From NCBI GenBank assembly GCA_022843845.1, contig JALHMW010000033.1, positions 1 through 50,220 on the forward strand: a stretch of 50,220 nucleotides of DNA, in the 5' to 3' direction. Of this stretch, positions 44,135 through 50,220 are shown piece after piece. The first letter of the stretch is position 1; each line of letters begins with the position of its first letter. Below the pieces are notes generated by a model, which saw only the letters and a program-made list of their open reading frames with translations, ran no database searches and was not told the origin of the DNA. Both the position numbers and the translations under genes were made by a program. The stretch is from Archangium sp. (GTDB lineage: Bacteria > Myxococcota > Myxococcia > Myxococcales > Myxococcaceae).

Positions 44135-44928
44135 GCTTTCGTCTGAGCCGCGCGCTCGCCGTCTACCGGAAGGACCTGCTCGATCTGCGAAAGAACCGCG
44201 GGCTCTTGTGGTCGATGCTCGCGTTGCCGCTCGTCATCGTGGTGACGCCGCTTGGCCTGGTGATGGCCTACGTACGCAACCCGACCGACCCGGGCCTCAA
44301 GGCCATCGCGCTCTATTACGATCTGACGGTCGACCTCACGAACGTGGCCCGGTTCCTCATCGACAAGGTATTGGCCGACTGGTTCGTCATCTACCTCGTG
44401 ATGCCGGTGTTCGTGCCGATCCTCATCTCGTCGCACGCGGTGGCTGGAGAGAAAGAGAAGCGCACGCTGGAGCCGTTGTTGGCGTCTCCCGTCACGCCGC
44501 TCGAGCTCGTGGTGGGCAAGTCGCTCGCGTCGCTGGTGCCGAGTGTTCTCATCTGCACGCTCGCGTTCGTGCTGCTCTGCGTCGGGGTCGACATCGTGGC
44601 GTGGCCGGTCGCGAAGGAGCTGATTCTGCCGAACAGCATGTGGTCGTTCGGCGTCTTCGTGATCGCGCCGCTGTTCGCGTTCTTCGGCAACGGCGTCGCG
44701 GTGCTCATCAGCGCGCGCGTCGGTGATTCACGCCTGGCGCAGCAGCTGGCGGGGCTGATGGTCTTGCCGCTGATCGGGCTCGCCGCGGGACAGTTCGGTG
44801 GCTGGCTGAAAGCGGGCGCCGGGTACTACGCGATCATCGGTGGCGTCGTGTTGTTGCTCGACGTGGTCATCGTCGTGGCCGCGCGGCGGCTGTTCGATCG
44901 TGAGCGGCTGATGACGCGGTGGGGCTGA
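44131..44928 (+). CDS. ABC-2 type permease
   Basis: A 265-residue protein with six membrane segments. The opening ALAVYRKDLLDLRKNRGLLW, a central HAVAGEKEKRTLEPLLASPV and the following VTPLELVVGKSLASL are hallmarks of NatB-like ABC-2 permeases. The GTG start overlaps the ATPase stop (GTGA), so the two are made together. Expected to form a homodimer with two ATPase copies in the inner membrane. It is shorter than most NatB proteins because it lacks the large extracytoplasmic domain. Confidence 0.88.
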   Translation: MSFRLSRALAVYRKDLLDLRKNRGLLWSMLALPLVIVVTPLGLVMAYVRNPTDPGLKAIALYYDLTVDLTNVARFLIDKVLADWFVIYLVMPVFVPILISSHAVAGEKEKRTLEPLLASPVTPLELVVGKSLASLVPSVLICTLAFVLLCVGVDIVAWPVAKELILPNSMWSFGVFVIAPLFAFFGNGVAVLISARVGDSRLAQQLAGLMVLPLIGLAAGQFGGWLKAGAGYYAIIGGVVLLLDVVIVVAARRLFDRERLMTRWG

Positions 44929-45046
44929 CCCCGACCGTGTCGAGACTGCGCGGCTCTGGTTGCGGGACTCAGTGTTCTACGCCAGCATCCATGTTGTGCC
45001 GGGTTGCCGACCACGAATCGCCAGGGATGCAGAGAAGGGTGTTGTG

Positions 45047-46090
45047 GTGAATCGATACGTCGTCGGCGCGCTGTGCAGCCTGGTTTTCGGTTGCCTCGAC
45101 CTGGAGGGAACCGCGTTTCCGGACGGTGGTTCAGTCTCTGGTGGTTCAGCAGCGGGAGGCTCCGCGGGCGGCTCTTCGGCGGGTGGCTCGGCCGCGGGAG
45201 GCTCGGCCGCGGGCGGCTCCACCGCGGGCGGCTCCACTGCGGGCGGCTCTTCGGCGGGCGGCTCTTCGGCGGGCGGCTCGGCAGCGGGAGGCTCGGCAGC
45301 GGGCGGCTCGGCAGCGGGAGGCTCGGCAGCGGGAGGCTCCACCGCGGGCGGCTCTTCGGCGGGTGGCTCAGCGGCGGGCGGTTCTGCAGCGGGTGGTTCG
45401 GCAGCGGGTGGTTCGGCAGCGGGTGGTTCAGCAGCGGGCGGCTCAGCAGCGGGCGGTTCAGCGGCGGGCGGTTCAGCAGCGGGCGGCTCAGCAGCGGGCG
45501 GTTCAGCGGCGGGCGGTTCAGCAGCGGGCGGCTCAGCAGCGGGCGGGTCCGCCGCGGGCGGAGGCATGGTGACCGGCGGGGGCTCGCCGACCGGCGGCGG
45601 TTCGGGCACGGATGGAGGCTCAGGCTCGTGCCCGCCGCTCTTGCTTGGTACCACGACCTTTCCTGACGGCGGCTACACCACGCTGGACATCGGCTACGGC
45701 ACCTTCCCCGGTGGGACGTTCAACGTCGCGACCTTCGCGACGAGCACCAGGGTCCTCTCGTTCGAGCTTGTGCGGCCGACGGGCGTGATGCTTCCCATCC
45801 CGTACGCGGGCTCGTTCATGGCAGGCACCTACAACAACTGCGTCGCCTGCCTGCAGTTTGGCGAGTTGTGCGTGGTGACGCCGGCAACCTTCACCTGCCC
45901 CCGACGATTCCTCGCGCAGTCGGGCACCGTGTACTTCTCCGAAGCCTCGGCCAGTACGGCCAGTGGCACCTTTTCCGGAACGGTCAGCAACGTGACGCTC
46001 CGAGAGTGGAACTTCGCCAGCGACAACGGGGTAGACGGCGGTGCCTGCTACACGCTCTCTGCCGCGTCGTTTAGCGGGAGGTGGCCCTGA
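45047..46090 (+). CDS. Repeat-stalk lipoprotein, first of a tandem pair (347 aa)
   Basis: The GTG at 45047 follows GAGAAGGG. The identical leader and start context in the next gene support it. The signal NRYVVGALCSLVFGC has its lipidation Cys in LVFGC. LDLEGTAFPDGG follows, then about 28 Ser-Ala-Ala-Gly-Gly-type units, then a Gly-rich TGGGSPTGGGSGTDGG segment. The C-terminal 155 residues (about 193-347) form a beta-rich domain with four Cys (NNCVACLQFGELC and FTCPRR), of no family I recognise. The structure suggests a surface domain on a flexible stalk. Confidence 0.85.
   Translation: MNRYVVGALCSLVFGCLDLEGTAFPDGGSVSGGSAAGGSAGGSSAGGSAAGGSAAGGSTAGGSTAGGSSAGGSSAGGSAAGGSAAGGSAAGGSAAGGSTAGGSSAGGSAAGGSAAGGSAAGGSAAGGSAAGGSAAGGSAAGGSAAGGSAAGGSAAGGSAAGGSAAGGSAAGGGMVTGGGSPTGGGSGTDGGSGSCPPLLLGTTTFPDGGYTTLDIGYGTFPGGTFNVATFATSTRVLSFELVRPTGVMLPIPYAGSFMAGTYNNCVACLQFGELCVVTPATFTCPRRFLAQSGTVYFSEASASTASGTFSGTVSNVTLREWNFASDNGVDGGACYTLSAASFSGRWP
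45128..45565 (+). repeat. 15-bp coding minisatellite (S-A/S/T-A-G-G units)
   Basis: About 28 units of 15 bp, with one 12-bp unit near the start. From 45428 to 45547 three unit types recur in fixed order, making a 45-bp higher-order repeat copied 2.7 times without change. This points to recent multi-unit duplication. All units keep the frame. Confidence 0.9.
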
Positions 46091-46253
46091 CGTGGGCGGG
46101 GCTGAACAGCGGCTGTAGGGGCAGCAGCCTGATGGACCGAGCCAGCCTGTCGAGCACAGCTATGCTAGCCGTCAGCCGTCGAGGCGGCCGGTCCGGAAGA
46201 CCAACCATCCACTGTCTGCTGGAAGGCGAACGCGCGCAGAGAAGGGTGAAGTG

Positions 46254-47927
46254 GTGACTCGATACCTGGTCGTCGCATTGTGCAGTTTGGTTTTCGGTTG
46301 CCTCGATTTGGTGGGAACCGCGTTTCCGGACGGTGGTTCGTCGGCTGGCGGCTCGGCGGCGGGTGAGTCCGGAGCTGGCTCAGCCGCGGGCGGCTCGACG
46401 GCAGGAGGCTCGACGGCAGGAGGCTCGACGGCAGGAGGCTCGACGGCGGGCGGCTCAACAGCCGGAGGCTCAGCGGCGGGAGGCTCAGCGGCGGGCGGCT
46501 CAACGGCCGGTGGGTCCGCAGCCGGTGGGTCCGCAGCTGGTGGGTCCGCAGCCGGTGGGTCCGCAGCCGGTGGGTCCGCAGCCGGTGGGTCCGCAGCCGG
46601 TGGGTCCGCAGCCGGTGGGTCCGCAGCCGGTGGGTCCGCAGCCGGTGGGTCCGCAGCCGGTGGTTCCGCAGCGGGTGGTTCCGCAGCCGCTGGCTCCGCA
46701 GCCGGTGGGTCCGCAGCCGGTGGGTCCGCAGCCGGTGGGTCCGCAGCCGGTGGTTCCGCAGCCGGTGGTTCCGCAGCCGGTGGTTCCGCAGCCGGTGGTT
46801 CCGCAGCCGGTGGTTCCGCAGCCGGTGGTTCCGGGGGCGGCTCACCACTCGAGTGCCCTCCGCTGTACCACCTCTGCGGGTCGCTCTGCTTTCTCAGCAG
46901 TCTGCCCAACCACTGTGGGATGCGATGCACGCCCTGCCCAGTGCCTGCTCTTGGCGTGAGCACGTGCAATCCCCCCGGGCTGTGCGACGTCTTCTGCCCG
47001 ACTCCGAACGAGAGGGTCCAGGTCGCCGATGGTGGCTGGACGTGCATTGCTCCAACGAATTGGACCCAGCTCCTCGTGGGAGGGCCGCCGCCCGCACGAA
47101 CCGGGCATGGGCTCGCATGGAGTCCATCGCGCCAGGCCGCGATGCTTTTCGGGGGTGCGACCGCTTCGTCCTCCCTGTTCAATGACCTCTGGTCTTTCCG
47201 GAATGGTGGCTGGGAACTCGTCGACGCGGGGCCCCCGCCTACGCCTCGGTCCGAGGCGGCCGTCGCCTGGGACGAGCCCCGTGCTCGGCTCGTCGCCTTC
47301 GGTGGCGTGACCGGGAGCGGAACGAGCGCGGAGACATGGACCTTCGATGGTGCATGGGTTCGATGGGTTTTCGACGGCGGAACACCGACTCCGCGGCGAG
47401 GCGCCGCGATGGCCTTTGACTCCGACTCTCAGACGGTCGCCATGTTCGGAGGCCGCTCTTCCAGCACCTACAACGACGAGTTCTGGGAGTGGAACGGCTC
47501 GACATGGGCGCAGCGCCCAAGGAGCGGAGCGTGGCCGCCCGCGATCGCACATGCGAGCCTCCTCCAGGCCAACGGTCGACTGCTCCTCGTAGGAGGGAGG
47601 ACGAGCTCGATCCCGAATGCCGACGTCTGGGAGTGGGACAACGGTGGTTGGCGGCTTCTCTCAACGAGTGGTCCTTTCCTCGACTCACCGGCTGCCGCCT
47701 GGGACCCGATGCGCAACACCGTGGTGCTCTTTGGCTTCCGCTCCTTCACCAACACCAACGATACGTGGGAATGGGACGGAGTCTGGCGGCGGCGGGTGCC
47801 AGGCAATCAACCGGACCAACGCGCCGGCGCGTCGATGGTGTGGGTCCCGACGCGTGGTGCGAGTCTTCTCTTTGGCGGCCTGTCCCGTTTCAACACCGTA
47901 TTGAACGACAGCTGGGAGTATCGATGA
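46254..47927 (+). CDS. Repeat-stalk lipoprotein with Kelch propeller (557 aa)
   Basis: The GTG at 46254 has the same GAGAAGGG leader as the gene before it. The signal TRYLVVALCSLVFGC and LDLVGTAFPDGG are nearly identical to that paralogue. About 33 pentapeptide units follow, then a Cys-rich knot of eight Cys (CPPLYHLCGSLCFLSSLPNH and CGMRCTPCPVP). The last 290 residues make six Kelch-type blades, each with a beta pattern ending in FGG or similar (LFGG, AFGG, MFGG, LVGG, LFGF, LFGG) and a following DxW(E/S)(W/F). A surface-exposed binding propeller on a stalk is likely. The stop overlaps the ATG of the next gene (ATGA). Confidence 0.88.
   Translation: MTRYLVVALCSLVFGCLDLVGTAFPDGGSSAGGSAAGESGAGSAAGGSTAGGSTAGGSTAGGSTAGGSTAGGSAAGGSAAGGSTAGGSAAGGSAAGGSAAGGSAAGGSAAGGSAAGGSAAGGSAAGGSAAGGSAAGGSAAGGSAAAGSAAGGSAAGGSAAGGSAAGGSAAGGSAAGGSAAGGSAAGGSAAGGSGGGSPLECPPLYHLCGSLCFLSSLPNHCGMRCTPCPVPALGVSTCNPPGLCDVFCPTPNERVQVADGGWTCIAPTNWTQLLVGGPPPARTGHGLAWSPSRQAAMLFGGATASSSLFNDLWSFRNGGWELVDAGPPPTPRSEAAVAWDEPRARLVAFGGVTGSGTSAETWTFDGAWVRWVFDGGTPTPRRGAAMAFDSDSQTVAMFGGRSSSTYNDEFWEWNGSTWAQRPRSGAWPPAIAHASLLQANGRLLLVGGRTSSIPNADVWEWDNGGWRLLSTSGPFLDSPAAAWDPMRNTVVLFGFRSFTNTNDTWEWDGVWRRRVPGNQPDQRAGASMVWVPTRGASLLFGGLSRFNTVLNDSWEYR
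46338..46845 (+). repeat. 15-bp coding minisatellite, highly uniform
   Basis: About 33 units. From about 46500 to 46670 nearly every unit is exactly gcagccggtgggtcc, and the last part is nearly all gcagccggtggttcc. Such identity at synonymous sites implies recent expansion or homogenisation. Copy number may differ between strains. Confidence 0.92.
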
Positions 47928-49015
47928 CGTCACGACAGCTCGCGTGCTGGTTGGTGCTCTTCGTGTCGGGGTGCAGTCCTCCCGACGTCGCGCGGGCCTG
48001 CCGCGATAACGCCGATTGCTACCGTCGCGAGTTCTGCACTGCAGGGTGCAGCTGCGCTGAGACGCCAACGTCCATTCCGTCGGAGTGTCTGATTGCCTCT
48101 GACGCTGGCTCGACGGGTGACGCCGGCTCGACCGTCGATGCAGGGCCTCCCGAGGTCGATGGTGGCGACGTTGATGCGGGAATTGAAGTCGATGCAGGCG
48201 CGCTCGACGCGTCAGTCATCGACGCGGGTAGTGACGACGCAGGTTCGGACGCCGGAGCCCCTGACGCGGGCGCTCCCGATGCAGGCGCTCCCGACGCGGG
48301 CGCTCCCGACGCGGGCGCTCCCGACGCAGGCGCTCCCGACGCGGGCGCTCCCGACGCAGGCGCTCCCGACGCAGGCGCTCCCGACGCAGGCGCTGCCTGT
48401 GGACCCGCCACGTGCCCCACCGGGTGTTGCCTCTTCGGGACTTGCACCCCCATCTCGCGCGGCAGTTGTGGTCCTCCCGGCGGCTCGTGTTCAGTCTGCT
48501 CGGTTCAGGAGTCGTGCTCCGGTGGTCGCTGTGGCTGTGGTGCAACGCCCTCGTGTGGGGTCGGCACGCGTTGTCTCGCCAATCAGTGCGTTTGCGATTC
48601 GACCTCCTGTCCGAACGGCTGTTGCCGTGGAGATGGCGGATGTGAGCCTGGAACTGCACTCGACGCCTGCGGCGGGGGCGGCTTTCGATGTGAAAACTGC
48701 CTGCCGAATGCGCGCGTCGACCGATGCCACCAGTCCTCCCTCTTGCCACGCGCGTGCCGTTGCGGCCCGCTCGGCGACACGTGCTTTCGAGTCAACGAGG
48801 TCTGCTCTTACGGCGCGTGCGGAACGTGTTCCCAGGCCAACTGCGGAGACGGTTGCTGCAACAACAACACCTGTGTGCCGCGTGTCGCCTTCACGAGCGC
48901 CATGTGTGGCCGGTCGAGGCTCCCCTCTGCACCGTGCATTCAGTGCCCATCAGGGTCGATGTGCAACCGCAACGTCGGCGATTGTCTCTGGCCCGATGGC
49001 GGTGTCGCTCCGTGA
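47924..49015 (+). CDS. Cys-rich lipoprotein with Ala-Pro-Asp-Ala-Gly linker (363 aa)
   Basis: The signal ends LFVSGC. A small Cys module (ACRDNADCYRREFCTAGCSC) follows, then a DAG-rich linker that turns into nine perfect APDAG units (15-bp repeats, about 48253-48393). The C-terminal 200 residues hold about 35 Cys with three copies of a C-x2-GCC-x3/4-C motif (CPTGCCLFGTC, CPNGCCRGDGGC, CGDGCCNNNTC), each followed by looser CxxC pairs. The disulphide-rich tail should be extracellular. ATGA overlap with the Kelch gene shows coupling. It ends 3 bp from the stop of the convergent gene. Confidence 0.85.
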   Translation: MTSRQLACWLVLFVSGCSPPDVARACRDNADCYRREFCTAGCSCAETPTSIPSECLIASDAGSTGDAGSTVDAGPPEVDGGDVDAGIEVDAGALDASVIDAGSDDAGSDAGAPDAGAPDAGAPDAGAPDAGAPDAGAPDAGAPDAGAPDAGAPDAGAACGPATCPTGCCLFGTCTPISRGSCGPPGGSCSVCSVQESCSGGRCGCGATPSCGVGTRCLANQCVCDSTSCPNGCCRGDGGCEPGTALDACGGGGFRCENCLPNARVDRCHQSSLLPRACRCGPLGDTCFRVNEVCSYGACGTCSQANCGDGCCNNNTCVPRVAFTSAMCGRSRLPSAPCIQCPSGSMCNRNVGDCLWPDGGVAP

Positions 49016-49018
49016 TTT

Positions 49019-50220
49019 CTAGCGTGTGAAGAGCTGCATGCCGCCATCGAACGTGATCATCACGAGACGGGTCCCCGAGCTGTTGAGGCTCAGCTGGCGT
49101 CCATTCGACACAAAGGCAGGAAGCACCTGTGCTTCACAATAGTCGAGTCCGCCATCTCCCAATGGTCGCTGAATGAGAACGCTCGTCGACTCGGACCGCC
49201 CGTTCGAGACGGCCAGGAGCTGCCCCGTGCCGTCCATCGCGAGCGCCAGCCCAAGCCGCTCCTGCGTGAGCGTTCCCGTGCGGCTGTAGACGACCTCGTA
49301 GCCGCTGCCGAAGGAGCGCAGCACCTGGAGCAGTCCCTTGTCATTGTCGTGTGCGGAGTCCGACACCGCGACCCAGGTGGCGTCGGAGGAGGCCTCGAGC
49401 TCATTTCGGTACGGGACGGTGAACGGCAAAGGGTCGCTCATCGTTCGGCTGAAGGGGTTCCCTGAGACGTCGTTGTAGGTAACGACCCTGCAGGTCGAGA
49501 AGACGCCAGCGTCGACCTGGACACATTGCAGGGACGCCAAACGCTGGCCGCTGTTGTCGAGCTCGAAGTCGCGGCCGAAGAGCGCGTTGATAATGGGGAA
49601 CGTTGCTGTCGTGGTGCCGGTGGGCCGCCGGATGAAGATCTCGTGGGTGTAGATGAAGATTCCGCCAGACCACGCCATGGTGCGCGCGTCGCCAGAGAGA
49701 CTGACGTTCGTTCCGGTGAAGAAGACGGACGAGGGAGGGCGGACGGGGCGATCGAAGACCCCGCCGTCGGGCAGCACCAGCTCGGCGAATGGAACGGTGT
49801 TGGGAATGCCAATCGCCACGACCTGAAGCGCCCTGGGGACAGCGACCGCCTCTCCGTAGCGATTCAGACCTGCGTCGAAGCCCCTCGAGAGGCGAGCGAC
49901 GGTGTTGGTGTTGGTGTTCCAGAGCGCGACCGAGCCGGCTCCGCTCGTGAACCGCACCGGCAGTCCAACCGCCGCCATTCCATCGTCGGCCAGAGCGATG
50001 CTGGGCAGCTCTTGCGCCCCTGCCGGCCACGGAAGCACCGCAGTTCGCGTGAACATCGGCGAGAGGACACAGCCAGCGGCTGTGCCACCGGCGGCCGCAC
50101 CACCCGCTGTCGAACCTCCGGCGGTCATGCCACCAGCTGCGGAACCGCCCGCTGCCGAGCCACCCGCTGCCGAGCCACCCGCCGCCGAGCCACCCGCCGC
50201 CAAGCCACCCGCTGCCGAGC
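49019..50220 (-). CDS. Repeat-stalk lipoprotein with propeller-like domain, cut by the right edge
   Basis: A leftward frame open at the right edge, at least 400 codons. The visible N-terminal part is SAAGG-type repeat. One unit has Ser changed to Leu (TTG at 50203), which can be mistaken for a start but lies inside the repeat. TAAGCVLSPMFTRTAVLPWP follows, then about 340 residues of repeated short beta units with IALADDGMAAVG, VSLSGDARTMAWSGG and LALAMDGTGQLLAVSNG, typical of FG-GAP/WD-type propellers. Signal peptide and start lie outside the window. Same architecture as the genes at 45047 and 46254 but opposite strand. Confidence 0.82.
   Translation of the reverse strand, partial: SAAGGLAAGGSAAGGSAAGGSAAGGSAAGGMTAGGSTAGGAAAGGTAAGCVLSPMFTRTAVLPWPAGAQELPSIALADDGMAAVGLPVRFTSGAGSVALWNTNTNTVARLSRGFDAGLNRYGEAVAVPRALQVVAIGIPNTVPFAELVLPDGGVFDRPVRPPSSVFFTGTNVSLSGDARTMAWSGGIFIYTHEIFIRRPTGTTTATFPIINALFGRDFELDNSGQRLASLQCVQVDAGVFSTCRVVTYNDVSGNPFSRTMSDPLPFTVPYRNELEASSDATWVAVSDSAHDNDKGLLQVLRSFGSGYEVVYSRTGTLTQERLGLALAMDGTGQLLAVSNGRSESTSVLIQRPLGDGGLDYCEAQVLPAFVSNGRQLSLNSSGTRLVMITFDGGMQLFTR
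50075..50220 (-). repeat. 15-bp coding minisatellite running off the right edge
   Basis: Units encode SAAGG with variants STAGG, MTAGG, AAAGG and LAAGG. The units near the edge are more uniform than those next to the propeller domain. The array continues beyond 50220. Confidence 0.85.

Noticed and set aside
44977..45654. Minus-strand Pro/Ala/Glu repeat protein opposite the first tandem lipoprotein (and a similar one at 46172-47182)
   Set aside because: Shadow of the coding minisatellite. The sense strand has ribosome site, signal peptide and a structured C-terminal domain.
45128..46845. Regular repeats that could suggest a CRISPR array
   Set aside because: The units are contiguous 15-bp coding repeats with no spacers, in frame inside lipoprotein genes.
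50180..50203. TTG at 50203 as the start of the right-edge gene
   Set aside because: It is a Ser-to-Leu codon change inside the repeat. No ribosome site or signal peptide follows it, and the frame stays open to the edge.

Overview
The window is GC-rich DNA with the hallmarks of a myxobacterium (phylum Myxococcota). It carries a DUF2378 gene, a family known almost only from Myxococcales, many Cys-rich and Asp-Ala-Gly or Ser-Ala-Gly-Gly repeat lipoproteins, a MopE-type metal-binding motif protein, a Ser/Thr kinase, and codons strongly biased to G or C in the third position. The backbone looks chromosomal. No tRNA, rRNA, CRISPR array, transposase or phage gene was seen.

Layout. 1-6.3 kb: a Ser-Ala-Gly-Gly lipoprotein cut by the left edge, a small unknown protein, feoAB (ferrous iron uptake), a GH16 glucanase-like lipoprotein and a Cys-rich lipoprotein. 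6.3-14.7 kb: radA, a DUF6748 lipoprotein, another lipoprotein, a polytopic glycosyltransferase-like protein, an alkaline-phosphatase-superfamily protein, and a leftward operon (membrane protein, SDR, small coupled ORF) behind a promoter overlapped by a long inverted repeat. 14.7-18.9 kb: leftward grpE-dnaK-Ser/Thr kinase. 18.9-35.6 kb: two overlapping LuxR-type regulators, a histone-H1-like protein, two SDRs, a MopE-motif lipoprotein, a DUF418 membrane protein, a deacetylase/hydrolase pair, a chemoreceptor with 28-residue repeats, an M50 protease, a DUF6483 protein and an MFS transporter.

35.7-39.2 kb is the most unusual stretch. A secreted protein with a predicted single alpha helix of about 340 residues is followed at once by tatB and tatC. 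The TatC is 415 residues, against about 250 normally, because about 165 residues with TPR-like character are inserted in its second periplasmic loop. The TatC residues known to bind the twin-arginine signal are kept. 39.2-44.9 kb: DUF2378, kdsD (LPS Kdo synthesis), a GT39-type glycosyltransferase and a two-gene ABC-2 exporter.

44.9-50.2 kb is a cluster of surface lipoproteins built on 15-bp coding minisatellites. Two tandem genes share leader, signal peptide and Ser-Ala-Ala-Gly-Gly linker but carry unrelated C-terminal domains, one of them a Kelch propeller. A Cys-rich protein with an Ala-Pro-Asp-Ala-Gly linker overlaps the second, and a further propeller-like lipoprotein with the same linker runs off the right edge. 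These look like interchangeable exposed domains on length-variable stalks.

All functional calls come from reading the sequence; no database search was run.
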